The notes under the pieces were generated by a model that was not told where the DNA came from, did no database searches, and was given only the letters and a program-made list of their open reading frames with translations. A program made the translations under genes and the position numbers. From the NCBI GenBank assembly GCA_003116975.1, contig BGKB01000262.1, forward strand, positions 220,626-284,625: 64,000 nt of DNA, in the 5' to 3' direction. Positions 1-9,900 of the stretch are shown piece by piece (the first letter of the stretch is position 1; each line of letters opens with the position of its first letter). The DNA is from Aurantiochytrium sp. KH105. Lineage: Eukaryota > Sar > Bigyra > Thraustochytrida > Thraustochytriidae.

Positions 1-1602
1 TTCCGTGTACCTCACGAGGTGGACATACTTCCAGGCTGGCTCGAAGCGGTGCGGCGACTGGGTGCCCGAACCGATGCCTTCTCGCAAGCAGAAGTCATGG
101 TGGTGGAATCTCTGATGGCCAATGCGGCTGCGCTTTGGCACAACCTCTGGCGCTGTGAAGACCTGCGCAGCATGCTCACGCGCGAATCTCAAATCTTCAA
201 CATGCTCGCCGATGTTGCGAAGCTCATTTCACCCTCCATGCCACTGTCAGAAACCGGTCGCGCACTTTGGCAACTTTGCATTCATTTACGGGACCTTTTG
301 TCATGTGATCGCGTGACGATACTCGCTACAATGGTGCACCAAGGTACGACAGTCCTTGTGCCCATTGCCGAAACAAGTTCTCGGCACCAAGCGACGTCAA
401 ACACGACAACCCACGCAAGCCGCTTCCTTGTCAGTATTGATAGTAAGGACAAAGTTGCGGACGCGGCGCGCCAACAACGCTGCTTATCATCGTCTGCACT
501 GTCCGAGAGCGAGGAGGGTAGCGTCTTTGGCCCACGTTCCGAACCAGCAGAAGGTGGTCGCGCGTACACCATATGGTCCGAGCTCTGCATTCCTCTCTGG
601 AGTCCTTCTCTCGAACGTATTGTGGGGGTCATTCAGGCGTGCAATAAGCGACCATTGGAGCGCGAACTCGGAGTTGTCGAATCCCGACGAGAGGCGACGC
701 TCGATTGGATCGAGTCTCTCGAGTCTTTTACTGATGTTGACGTCCGTCTCGTTCGACAATCTGGATTCTTACCTCTCCTCACGACAGTTCTTGCGGGAGG
801 CTGCGACTTGACACAACTGCACCCACGAGCCAAGCAAACTGTCAGAAGCGATGAATCTTCTGTATCGGCTGCAGCAATGGCCCAGATTTGCACCAAGCAG
901 GTTGTTCTCAGTCGCGCAAAGGAGTCATTTCTTAAAGGCATGCTTCGCGCGAAACAGCGCATGGAGCGCCGTCGTCAGAGCAACACATCCTCGATGCGTA
1001 GAAGATCAAGTTCTCGTCGAAATAGTCGAGAGGGTCTGTCGCAAGAGAAACAGGACTCAACTCACGCCTTGGCCTCCTCCAGAGATGTCTCGCTGTCCCA
1101 TAATGACGTGGAGCAGGACACTGGTCGTCCTCAGACCGCGGTGGGAAGTCCGAGCGAGACTGATCTCAGCGAGGAAGAAAAGGCGAAGATACGCATGGCG
1201 AAGCTCAAAGAAGAGACTGCTGACGGCGTCGTTCCAGACGCACGCAAGTTCGTTCGACTGGCCGTCAAACGATTCATTGAGGACGAAACGCTGCGGCAGG
1301 ACCGAGAGCGACAGACTAAGCTTCACCGACGCAAGGAAAACAGAGACTGGGCGTCCATGGTAGCAAACACTGACGTTCAGGCTCGCTTGCTTGCGCCCTC
1401 GGACGGCAGCGCGAGAGGGTCGCGACTCAGTTTCAAGGTGTCGCCTCGCCGAAGGAGCGGTATTCGTCAAAATTCCTTTGTTCTGCGTAGACGTGGGAAC
1501 TTTGATTCTGTTGACGAAGACCTGAACGCGATCAAAAAGAATTCAAAGGCATCAAAGCTTGCAATGCAGAAAATGAACATGCTCATGACCAAGGACGCGT
1601 AA
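1..1602 (+). CDS. GAF-domain protein, 5' partial
   Basis: The frame is open from base 1 and ends in TAA at 1600-1602, so the N-terminus lies outside the window. About residues 60-250 look like a GAF domain. A helix with FNMLADVAKLI is followed by a CDRVTIL strand and then by ELCIPLW and RIVGVIQACNK, the usual end of a cyclic-nucleotide or small-ligand GAF fold, with FTDVDVRLV after it. The second half is basic and probably disordered (an RRRSSSRR stretch). It ends with a Lys/Arg-rich helix around PDARKFVRLAVKRFIEDE. No catalytic domain is visible in the part present, so the full protein could be a GAF-containing phosphodiesterase, a cyclase or a scaffold. GAF is read from sequence. Ligand and function are unknown. 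Confidence 0.72.
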   Translation, partial: FRVPHEVDILPGWLEAVRRLGARTDAFSQAEVMVVESLMANAAALWHNLWRCEDLRSMLTRESQIFNMLADVAKLISPSMPLSETGRALWQLCIHLRDLLSCDRVTILATMVHQGTTVLVPIAETSSRHQATSNTTTHASRFLVSIDSKDKVADAARQQRCLSSSALSESEEGSVFGPRSEPAEGGRAYTIWSELCIPLWSPSLERIVGVIQACNKRPLERELGVVESRREATLDWIESLESFTDVDVRLVRQSGFLPLLTTVLAGGCDLTQLHPRAKQTVRSDESSVSAAAMAQICTKQVVLSRAKESFLKGMLRAKQRMERRRQSNTSSMRRRSSSRRNSREGLSQEKQDSTHALASSRDVSLSHNDVEQDTGRPQTAVGSPSETDLSEEEKAKIRMAKLKEETADGVVPDARKFVRLAVKRFIEDETLRQDRERQTKLHRRKENRDWASMVANTDVQARLLAPSDGSARGSRLSFKVSPRRRSGIRQNSFVLRRRGNFDSVDEDLNAIKKNSKASKLAMQKMNMLMTKDA

Positions 1603-1879
1603 AAGAGAACGAGAACGAGAGCGAGAACGGGAGAGTGGAGCGCTTGTCTCCCCACTCCCCCCACCACTCTCTTCTGGCCCGTCGCGACCGAGCTAGACCA
1701 TGCTAGATCCATTGTGGAGATCGTCTTATTCTCTGCTGAATAATCTCTTGCTTTTCTTTTAACTTGCGATGAAGTCGACGTCTGCCTCTGCCATCAAGGA
1801 ACGACAAGATATGCGCCGTCCCAATTTCAAAAATCTGGAGAACTCTGAAGATTGTACAAATGAATTGTTGAATAGTAGT

Positions 1880-4024
1880 TCAGTCCTTGAGAAGAAGCGG
1901 GTTGAGACGCACAATCTGCCTGTTTCCCCCATATCTGATCTCCTTAAGGACACCCTCGCGAGTGTCGGTTCCGTTACATGCTTTCACTTCTTGGGCAAGC
2001 TGCGATGCAGATATGGATGCATCGTCGTCGCTCAAGTCGACATCATTAAAGTCGTCCGTTTCGTTGTTTTCGCCTACCTCTCTCGCTTCAGCCACCTCGA
2101 GATCCTCCGTTGCGTAGGTGCCGCCAATGGGAGCGTTAGGAGCCGCAGGGAAGCGAGTTCTGAGATAGAGATGGCCACGAAAGCTCAATTTGTCATTCCA
2201 AGTGTCCTCGAGCTCTTGCACAGCGCGTTCGCAGACCAAGGAGATTTTGTCGAGAATGGCAAGAGCCCAAGTTGCGCAACTTGCGCCGAACATCTGAGCC
2301 ATGCTTACATAACAACCAAGGGCCTCGAGCGCCTCCGTCTCGTCATCTGTGAATGCCCCACTTGCTTCAACCCGGCGCTCACGGGCCAGAAGCACAACTT
2401 TGACAACCTTTTCATGGAGAACAATAATTCTGCCCACACGCTCCCAGTCGGCTACGACATCCACGAAGTCTAAAGCAGCGGCGGGATCCGAATACTTGAT
2501 CATCATTTCCATTTGTAAACCCGGTGGGACTTCTAACATTTCGAAGATGCCCCGGAGTTGCTGCAAAAGAGCACAATCAATCATGGCTGCACCATCAAGG
2601 ATCGCAGATTGACGTTTAGTGGTGCGCTTGCGACGACGTCGTCCGCCCTGAATAGAAGGGCGACCATTTCCTGCGCCAAGGCCCTCGTCGTCGTGCTCAG
2701 GGCTGGAATTCGTCTCGTCTGCAGGCGGAGACGGCGGAGGCAGTCCTGCTTCCTCGCGCTCTTTGCGATCGAGCTCGTTGAAATGTGCTAGCATCTCTTT
2801 GCGATGAAGATCCCGAGCAATAGTCGTACCTTGGCGCGCGATACGAGGCTTGCGACTTCCGTTCAGCTTGCCGCCGATTGGAACAGCGTCTCGGGGGCCT
2901 CTAAGTTTGATTTTGTCATTCGTGTGGCCTTTTAGCGCACGCGATTGCACATGAATTCCCGGACCTTCATCCGAAACAACGCTAGGATTTTCCGCAGCAC
3001 GTCTTGCTGCAATCTCTGCTTTGTATTCTTCAAAGCTGAGCACAGGCTTGCACGTCTCTGCAGTGGTCGCTTCTTCCGCTGCCCCATCTTCATCGTCAGG
3101 GTGATCATTGTTGTCTTTTTTCTTTTTCTCTCCTTGCTGAAACGAGCTTGCTGTTTGGACGCTTGTTTTTTCACGCGTGCTTGGTCGTTGACTTCCCGCG
3201 CTTGTTTGGCGGCAACTCTTGGGACCGGCCACGTTCCGTTTGGTGCTTGATTTCCCCAGAGAGGGGGGTTTATTTCGTCTGGCATTTTGAAAGCTTGCTT
3301 GAAGCTCGGCAGCATCGCGCTCAGCGGAAGAGGCGCTATTGAGTCTCTCTCTCACCAGCATTTCCGTGAGCACGGCGCGTTCCAGTTCTTCATACTGAAG
3401 AGCGCGACGAAGTTGGACCTGCATTTCTGCATCCGTGCGAAGCTTGTTGGCGCTTGGAAGAAAGATCCCGACGCTGTCCAGGTCAGACTTTTTCGCTGCG
3501 AGCCGCTCACGAATATGTTTAGAGCGTTCTTGGCCAAGCAAAATGACCCTGCGGTGAACATCCTCCCAATCATCTGTGCCGAGAAGAGTCGCAAACTGTT
3601 TCAGATCCAGCGGTCTCAAATATGTTGCTCCAGGTTCCATTGCTCGAGGATGATGGTCGTGAAGATGGTGCACATTGGCAGCGTCTTCCGCTGTGAATCT
3701 GGTCGTGCTTTCGTTGTCCTCCGCATCGTCGTTGTTGCTCCCCTCGCGAATTTGCTCCTTTCTTTGCGGGACCCTATCCTCGTTATCCCTCCTTGAGCGC
3801 TCGGCGCTGGAGGTCTTGGAGCTCTCGTCCTGGGACCCGGGCGCTACGCTGGAAAAGAGACCGCCGGTCACCGGCGGCATTCGCTTGCGTTTCGGGGGCA
3901 GACGGACCTCCTCAATGGCGTGGATGATGCGCGTGTCAAGCGCACCATCCTCCAGAGGTGCCTCCGAGCCACTGCTTTTCATCCTTGCGGCGGCAGTGGG
4001 TCCCGTGGCGGTCGCAGACTGCAT
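1880..4024 (-). CDS. Hypothetical protein, 714 aa
   Basis: One open frame starts at the ATG complementary to 4022-4024 and stops at 1880. The N-terminal half is charged and low in complexity (Lys, Glu and Ser runs, with NLS-like KRKR near residue 45), with a predicted helix around LRTDAEMQVQLRRALQYEELERAVL. Residues ~500-640 look folded and helical (LLQQLRGIFEMLEV, VVADWERVGRIIVLHEKVVKVVLLARE) and end in an Asp-rich segment. I recognise no family. The frame stays open about 40 codons upstream of this ATG through an Ala-rich stretch without another ATG, so an upstream exon cannot be excluded. It is divergent from the OGG1-type gene, 425 bp away. Confidence 0.72.
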   Translation of the reverse strand: MQSATATGPTAAARMKSSGSEAPLEDGALDTRIIHAIEEVRLPPKRKRMPPVTGGLFSSVAPGSQDESSKTSSAERSRRDNEDRVPQRKEQIREGSNNDDAEDNESTTRFTAEDAANVHHLHDHHPRAMEPGATYLRPLDLKQFATLLGTDDWEDVHRRVILLGQERSKHIRERLAAKKSDLDSVGIFLPSANKLRTDAEMQVQLRRALQYEELERAVLTEMLVRERLNSASSAERDAAELQASFQNARRNKPPSLGKSSTKRNVAGPKSCRQTSAGSQRPSTREKTSVQTASSFQQGEKKKKDNNDHPDDEDGAAEEATTAETCKPVLSFEEYKAEIAARRAAENPSVVSDEGPGIHVQSRALKGHTNDKIKLRGPRDAVPIGGKLNGSRKPRIARQGTTIARDLHRKEMLAHFNELDRKEREEAGLPPPSPPADETNSSPEHDDEGLGAGNGRPSIQGGRRRRKRTTKRQSAILDGAAMIDCALLQQLRGIFEMLEVPPGLQMEMMIKYSDPAAALDFVDVVADWERVGRIIVLHEKVVKVVLLARERRVEASGAFTDDETEALEALGCYVSMAQMFGASCATWALAILDKISLVCERAVQELEDTWNDKLSFRGHLYLRTRFPAAPNAPIGGTYATEDLEVAEAREVGENNETDDFNDVDLSDDDASISASQLAQEVKACNGTDTREGVLKEIRYGGNRQIVRLNPLLLKD

Positions 4025-4449
4025 CAACTTTCTCTGCAGCGCAGCAGCACCAGCAGCAGCAGTAGCAGATTGCTTAGCGCCTTCAACGTCTGGTACGAGC
4101 TGTGCTCTCGTTTGTTCGTCTCTCCATCACCTCGAAATACATATCAATTCCAGACTAGCTGGACAAGCTCTTCATTGCACGCAGTTCCTTTGTGAGCCTG
4201 TGTATGCAATAGGATGGAAGGCTCTCGTGCGTGAGCTGGGACTTGCTCGGTCTCCGCGACTTACACCTAGCTTTAGCAACAAGGTCTCTCTCTTTTTATC
4301 AGTTCATTCACCCTTACTTTCACCGGATCTTTACACGGAACCATCTCGTATCAAACGCAGAACTGGTCTCCCTGATGAAAGAAGCGGCGAGCGAGCCCAG
4401 ACGGCCAGGCAAACTGTGAAAAAGACAGAAGGCCCTAGCGCACGAGCGC
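4025..4449. promoter_or_regulatory. Divergent intergenic region
   Basis: This 425-bp spacer separates the start of the unknown minus-strand gene from the start of the OGG1-type gene, so it should hold both promoters. The first ~100 bp are CAG/CTG-rich and stay open in the minus-strand frame. I see no clear TATA box or repeat. Confidence 0.5.
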
Positions 4450-5925
4450 ATGACGGCAGGAGCATGGACGCCGCTTGCAACGACGCGACAGCTGGTGCTG
4501 TGGTTCACGCTTGAGAACGGCCAGTGCTTCAATTGGAAACGTGTGGGGCTGGGCGCAGCAACGCGAACCGCGCAAAGCGCCCAGTCCTTTGGCAAGGACG
4601 AGCTGCAGCCGTCTTTGGCAGACACCACTCAAGAGGGCACAGAACACATAAAGGAAGACGCCGCCTTGCAAGCAAGACCGAATGATGCGCATGGATATGT
4701 TGGTGTTGTGCAAGGTCTTGCCGTGCACCTGCGCGAGGCAGCTGGCCACGTCGAATTCCGTGTTTTAGGTCATGCTACTGACAAGGACACAGCACGACCG
4801 CAGCGCACGAATGTACAAGACGAGGACCAGGCTAGGCGTGTGCTTGGTGACTACTTTCAACTTGACACCGACATGAGCGCGCTGTGCCGCGACTGGTCTG
4901 CGGTTTGTCCTCGCATTGCTGCCGTAAACCGGAGTCTCCCTGGTATGCGTATCATCAGGCAAGATCCCTTTGAATGTCTCATATCATTCATTTGCTCGAG
5001 CAACAATAATATTGCGCGAATCAAATTAATGCTTGATCGTTTGAGAGTTCGCTATGGGGAACCCATCAACCTGACTCCGGGAATTTGCGGCAAACTGGAA
5101 GTCAAGGGAAAGAGTGATGAGGTTGCTCGCGACAAACTTTATGCATTTCCCACTCCCTCTGCACTTAGCCGTGCAACGGAAGAAGAACTTCGAAGCATGG
5201 GGTTCGGATATCGAGCCAAGTACATTGTTAACTCGCTGAAAAAACTACACGAGCAAAAAGGTGGGCCTCACGCGTGGCTCAAACGTCTTCGTGATCTCGA
5301 TCAGTCCGCGGAGAGTCTTCGTCTCGTACGGGAAGCGCTGCTCACCTTGGACGGTGTTGGGCCCAAGGTTGCCGACTGCGTTGCACTCTTTTGCCTAGAT
5401 AGAAAAAGTGTTATCCCAGTTGATACACATGTTTGGCAAATTGCCTGCAGAGACTTCGACCCGGAGCTGATCCATGCAAAATCGCTGACGCCCAAGATCT
5501 ACGAACGCGTCGGTAACCTCTTTCGGGATCGTTACGGAGCTCACGCTGGATGGGCTCACAGCCTCCTCTTCGCTGCCGAGCTGCCGCAATTCCTCGAGCT
5601 CTTGCCAAAGGAAATGCAAAAGCAGCTCGCAGCCTTTGCGCTCGAGGAAAAAGCACGCAAGGCGCAGCTGCGACGCGAAAAGAAGTCTTCCACAGCGCCC
5701 ATCGTCAAAAAAGAGGAGGTGTACACCCCTGCAGCAAAGTCAAAGTCTGTAAAAACAGCCGGGAAGCGAGCGTCTAGCTGCCTTGCGAGTGGCACCAGGG
5801 CCAAGCGTGAAGCTGCGTCAGCAAAAGAGGCGACATCCACTTCGACGACCTCGCGCGCAAGATCCCGAAAGCCTGCCGTCGTAAAAGAGGAGGTCAAGCT
5901 GCAGAAGAAGAGGCAGCGACGTTAA
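4450..5925 (+). CDS. OGG1: 8-oxoguanine DNA glycosylase/lyase (OGG1)
   Basis: Bifunctional base-excision-repair enzyme that removes 8-oxoguanine opposite cytosine and nicks the abasic site. The N-terminal OGG_N-like part carries GQCFNWKRV near residue 24. A conserved SFICSSNNNIARI helix lies near 180. The helix-hairpin-helix and catalytic loop read LDGVGPKVADCVALF, with the Schiff-base lysine at K306, and the catalytic aspartate is in PVDTHVW at D325. About 90 extra C-terminal residues are Lys/Ser/Ala-rich with basic clusters, probably a disordered tail and nuclear signal. At 491 aa it is longer than human OGG1-1a (345 aa) because of this tail and an insertion at residues 40-75. The start is the first ATG after the divergent promoter. 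The family call is firm. Confidence 0.95.
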   Translation: MTAGAWTPLATTRQLVLWFTLENGQCFNWKRVGLGAATRTAQSAQSFGKDELQPSLADTTQEGTEHIKEDAALQARPNDAHGYVGVVQGLAVHLREAAGHVEFRVLGHATDKDTARPQRTNVQDEDQARRVLGDYFQLDTDMSALCRDWSAVCPRIAAVNRSLPGMRIIRQDPFECLISFICSSNNNIARIKLMLDRLRVRYGEPINLTPGICGKLEVKGKSDEVARDKLYAFPTPSALSRATEEELRSMGFGYRAKYIVNSLKKLHEQKGGPHAWLKRLRDLDQSAESLRLVREALLTLDGVGPKVADCVALFCLDRKSVIPVDTHVWQIACRDFDPELIHAKSLTPKIYERVGNLFRDRYGAHAGWAHSLLFAAELPQFLELLPKEMQKQLAAFALEEKARKAQLRREKKSSTAPIVKKEEVYTPAAKSKSVKTAGKRASSCLASGTRAKREAASAKEATSTSTTSRARSRKPAVVKEEVKLQKKRQRR

Positions 5926-6331
5926 AACGAACGCACGGCAAGCGACATGCGCATAGTGCACAAGTGCGGTGGCGAGAGATAGAGAGAATGATAGCGCGCG
6001 CGAGAGAGAGACAGCCACCAATGGGAGATGTAAAGTATGAAAGTTTCGTGGCGCCCTAACACGTGTATTGTAAAAAAGAAGAAAGAACTGGGAGCAGGGT
6101 CAAGTGACCTTTTTCTCTTGTCTCCTTGCTCCCCTCCCCTGACACACAACGAAAGAAAAAATCACCGAGGATCGGGAGCACGTAGCGCTCGCGAATTATC
6201 GACTTCAAAGATAGGACTCCTTCCAGCATCTTCCTCTCTTTCTGCCCTTTCTTTTGGATGCGTGAACTTTTTCTTCTTTTTTGCAAGTGCATCCTGGTCA
6301 CGGAAGAAATTCCTTTGCAAATCGCGGCATG
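5926..6331. other. Convergent 3' spacer
   Basis: This 406-bp stretch lies between the 3' ends of the OGG1-type gene and the HAUS6-like gene. It contains short purine runs (GAGAGA around 5975-6012) and pyrimidine tracts. No gene or RNA is recognised. Confidence 0.5.
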
Positions 6332-7456
6332 TCAGCGCAGAGCCTGCGCCAAAACTGCCTTCGCGTTTTGCAGAAGAGCTTGTTTCATGGCCACTTCCTC
6401 GCGCGCGTGAGCTGACAAAGCGGTTGTTGTCTTGTCGTTCTGCGCTGCCACCTGGGCACGGAGCGGAGCCAATTCGGCTGGGACTTGGCGCAGCACATCG
6501 CTACAAGCGCCACGGAGTTCATCCAGCTGCGGCCGTATACGGTGCTCCAGGACCTGCTGGATCGACGCACAGCCCGAAGGAAGAATAACGCCGGCCTCTG
6601 CTCCGTTTTGCGCAGCGATTACGTTGAGCTGTTGACGCAAGGCTACCATATCGTTGTTGGTGTCGGATCCTAAATCGAGAAGGAGATTTCGCGTCCGCAA
6701 AGCCGCCTCCCGATGCTTATGCACAGTCTCCTGACCTGCGTCAAGATCGGCGCGTAATGCAGAATTGTCTTGTTCCATCTGTTGCAAATCTTGTGCAAGT
6801 CTCGCTTCTCTTTCGCGAAGCGAATCGCGCAGGTCGTTAATTGCACGCGTGCGTTCCTCACGGCGAGCGCAAGCCTGTGCAAAGTCATCCTCGGCTTCGC
6901 TCGTCAACTCAAGAAAGCGCTCGCGCAGATCTTCACTTCGATCCCTCGACAGGAGGACCTGTTCGGACTCGAGTCGTGGGGGTACAACGTCTGTACCAAG
7001 AGCCTCGATTCGCACAAGCATTGCCGCAACAGTGAGACACCACACAAGAACTTGGGCACTTTTACCTTTGGCCATGTTGAGTGTCGATCCTCGACCTGTC
7101 CCAAGCGGGATAGCGCCCGTCTCTTCAAGAGCAGAAAGCTCCTCGCGTAACCGTGTCTTGAACTCACGGCGTTGCGAATTGTCCTGAATCGGGTAGCAGG
7201 ACTTGAACTTTTTGCGAATGTCAGAGCCCTTGATGCGTTGGAGAAGAAAGTAGACTGCAGCCAGGAGCCCAGCCTCGTTGCTCCCTGCGCCGTCAAACAT
7301 ATCGGTCCCAAGTTTGGCGTGAGCGCCGGCATCTCGAGCCTCTGATGATCGAAGAAATCCGAGAAGAACAAGATTTCGATGAAAACCTTTGGAAGCCGCC
7401 ATTTGCAACGCTGCCTCGCCCCCCTTTCGCTGCGCTGATCCTTTCGGCGTGTTCAT
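6332..7456 (-). CDS. Augmin complex subunit 6-like protein (HAUS6 N-terminal domain)
   Basis: Augmin recruits gamma-tubulin to spindle microtubules for branching nucleation. The N-terminal ~150 residues match the HAUS6 layout: a LVLLGF start, then MFDG, an AVYFLLQRI helix, FKSCYPIQD, a RREFK segment and a hydrophobic QVLVWCLTVAAML helix. The rest is long alpha-helix and coiled coil (FLELTSEAEDDFAQ to the end), as in augmin subunits. At 374 aa it is much shorter than vertebrate HAUS6 (~950 aa), which has a long disordered tail. The ATG at 7456 is used because the open frame upstream has no ATG and reads as GC-rich low-complexity sequence. It is divergent from PRP31. The family call rests on motif pattern only. 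Confidence 0.72.
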   Translation of the reverse strand: MNTPKGSAQRKGGEAALQMAASKGFHRNLVLLGFLRSSEARDAGAHAKLGTDMFDGAGSNEAGLLAAVYFLLQRIKGSDIRKKFKSCYPIQDNSQRREFKTRLREELSALEETGAIPLGTGRGSTLNMAKGKSAQVLVWCLTVAAMLVRIEALGTDVVPPRLESEQVLLSRDRSEDLRERFLELTSEAEDDFAQACARREERTRAINDLRDSLREREARLAQDLQQMEQDNSALRADLDAGQETVHKHREAALRTRNLLLDLGSDTNNDMVALRQQLNVIAAQNGAEAGVILPSGCASIQQVLEHRIRPQLDELRGACSDVLRQVPAELAPLRAQVAAQNDKTTTALSAHAREEVAMKQALLQNAKAVLAQALR

Positions 7457-7911
7457 CGCGTCCTCCTGCCGGTACGACTCGCGTCTCGCCGTGGTTGGAA
7501 AAACCGCCCAAATCGACGCCCGTGCTCGCGCGCGATTCCAAGACTCGCGGCTTCTCTCCTCTTGCGCGCGCAAACCCGTGAGCACGTAGCGAGCGTCGCC
7601 TCGCCGTCGAGCGCCAGCGCTCCGTGCGGCCTCCACGTCCAGGAGAGAGAAGGGCCGTTCCTGGATTGCCTTGCCAGTCTTGCGCGCTCGGTGTCTCGAT
7701 GGTCCTGCTTGTCGAGCCCCAGAAACAGCCGCGCCAGATGAGGCGAGATGATGACAGGCCGGCGGCGGCAGGCAGAAACTGATTGACCTGGATCGGTCGG
7801 TCGCGAGGCCGGCGAGGGAGGCCTTGCGCCGCTGGCGGGCGGGCGCCTGGAGCCGATTGGCGCGAGTCGGAGACCTGCGAGTTGCGGCGGCCCTCTTCGA
7901 GGCGGAGCAAG
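7457..7911. promoter_or_regulatory. Bidirectional promoter, HAUS6-like / PRP31
   Basis: A GC-rich 455-bp region between two divergent start codons. Both frames stay open through much of it without an ATG. No TATA box is evident, as is common in compact GC-rich divergent promoters. Confidence 0.5.
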
Positions 7912-7979
7912 ATGGCGGAGGCGAACCGCGCCGCGCAAATGCTCGACGACTTTGACGAGCTCAGCGACGAAGAGGAAGA

Positions 7980-8022
<43 letters not shown>

Positions 8023-9483
8023 CAAGGGCAAGGGCAAGACAAACAAGCGGCTCAGGAGACGACGGATGGAGGAGTACCTGAAGGGCCGTCAGCACTTGAG
8101 ACAAAACTCGCCTCGCTCACTCGTCTCGTCAGCGAAGAGGACTACCTTCACAAGGTGGCTGGAATTCGCGAAATGTCGAAACTCGACGAAAACGAACTCT
8201 CCAGGGGACCTGGAGCGCTCAAGGCGTACCAAACGGTTGTGGAAGCCAATACGCTTGCTTACAGGATCGAGGATGAGGTGGCGCGCATTCATGGCGTTCT
8301 GACCGAGGCGTATGGGCAACGCTTCCCAGAACTTGAGACCCAGGTCCCAGATCCTCGGGCGTACGCTCGGGCCGTTCAGCTTATTGGAAATGAGTCTGAC
8401 ATGGCGCGACTCGACCTTTCGAGCGTGCTCTCACCTGCGCAATCAATGGCCGTGTCCATGACAGGTTCGCGGCTCAAGACGGCCCCACTTCCCGACAGTG
8501 TGCTCAAGGGCATTCTCGCCGGATGCGCGGCCATTGAAGAACTTGAGGACACTCGCAAGCACGTTCTTCTTCCCTTTGTCGCCAGCCGCATGGCCTCGAT
8601 TGCGCCAGGCATGACGGCTTTGCTCGGCAGCGAGATCACCGCACAGATTTTGGGTATTGCAGGCGGCCTGGGTAAAATGGTCACCATTCCCTCGTGTAAC
8701 GTGATGGTCCTTGGCAAGAGCGCCAGTGCACTGAATGGCTTCTCGCGAGTCGCTGCCATGCGTCATTTTGGCGTCTTATACGGTTGCCCGCTCGTGCAAG
8801 AGTGTTTGCCCGAGCATCGCAAAAAGGCTATGCGTGTCGTTGCGGGCCGCGTCGCTCTCGCGGCCCGTCTCGATCACGAGAAAGATAGTGGAGCCGAATT
8901 GGCGGGCCGCAAATGGCACGAGGAGATTCGGGGCAAACTTGAAAAGTGGCATGCCCCGCCCCCAGGCAAGACCAAGCGAGCCCTGCCAGTTCCGCAGACC
9001 ATTTCCAAGAAACGTCGCGGCGGCCGCCGCGCTCGTGAAGTCAAGAAGCGTCTCGGCATGACGGACGTACGTCGCGAGGCAAACCGAGTAAACTTTGGCG
9101 AGGCCGAGGCCGAGGAGTATGGAGACTCCGCGATGGGCAATACCTTTGGCCGCCTTGGCAAAGAAGGAAGTGGCCATGTGCGCATCACAGAAAATGTCCA
9201 GAAGCGCAAGAAGATCGACTTTGCGCACTACAAGAGCAATGATAACCGCAGTAGCGAAGCAAAAGTGCGACAAGAAATTATGGATCGCCTCCGAGATGAC
9301 GGGCCCTCAGGTCCGCCCATTGCTAGCGCTTCAGATGCAAAGTTCGCACCAGGCTTGGGTGCGGGAGCCCAGGACCCATCCGAGGCCATCGAGCTGTCCA
9401 ATCCGGAAGCCCTCACATCGTCCGATCGCCACTCGAGCCGATTTTTCTCTGGGACCGTGAACTTTAAACGCAAGCGGCCTTGA
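7912..9483 (+). CDS. PRPF31: U4/U6 snRNP protein PRP31
   Basis: Component of U4/U6 and the U4/U6.U5 tri-snRNP, binding the 15.5K-U4 snRNA complex through its Nop domain. The Nop domain spans about residues 170-320 and contains VLLPFVASRMASIAPGMTALL, GLGKMVTIPSCNVMVLG and HFGVLYGCPLVQECLP, diagnostic of PRP31 rather than NOP56/58. The PRP31-specific C-terminal domain follows with a basic KKRRGGRRAREVKKRLGMT segment and NTFGRLGKEGSG. The start is ATG 7912, giving MAEANRAAQML and a 523-aa protein (human 499). A 12-residue glutamine run encoded by an almost pure CAG tract, followed by three Gly-Gln pairs, lies just after the acidic N-terminus. Confidence 0.95.
7984..8037 (+). repeat. CAG microsatellite and Gly-Gln repeat inside PRP31
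   Basis: Eleven CAG codons plus one CAA encode a 12-residue poly-Gln run, followed by three GGG-CAA units. The tract is in frame and near the N-terminus, outside the conserved domains, so length variation should be tolerated. Confidence 0.9.
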
Positions 9484-9900
9484 CTGGAGTTCGCAGAAGA
9501 TCAGTCAGTATTACCATAGTATAGATTTGAGGATAGTCTCCAAAGCAACAAAAGATATGTCTGTGAGTTCTGCTTCGCTTATCCGTTAGAGCCGTTAGAG
9601 CCGTTAAAGCCATTAGTGCACTCTATGACATGCCATTGGTGTCCAAGTTGGCTTTGGCAACCTGTTCTTGGCGGCATTGGACCTGTCTGAAACATTCTTT
9701 GGCTTTCACAAAGTCAAGTAGAAAGCTGGTGCCTTCACTTAAAGACTTTTCTTGCTTGCTGGCTTGTCTGTCTGTTTGCTTGCTTGTTTGCTTGTTTGCT
9801 TGCTTGCTTGCTTGCTTGCTTCCTTGCATGGTCTGACTGGCCCAATCTCGTTCGTTCGTTCGCTCGTTCGTTCGTTCGTTCGTCACGAAAGAAGCGAGAG
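9484..9900. other. Intergenic and 5' UTR region with tetranucleotide repeats
   Basis: 417 bp between PRP31 and the next plus-strand gene. It holds three to four CCGTTAGAG-like units (9582-9614), a degenerate TTGC/TTGT array (9751-9828) and a CGTT array (9848-9883) that ends 18 bp before the downstream ATG. Confidence 0.75.
9751..9883. repeat. Two adjacent tetranucleotide microsatellites (TTGC and CGTT)
   Basis: The first array (9751-9828) alternates CTTG, TTGT and TTGC units. The second (9848-9883) is nearly pure CGTT with one CGCT. Both lie directly upstream of the start codon at 9901, probably in the 5' UTR. Confidence 0.85.
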
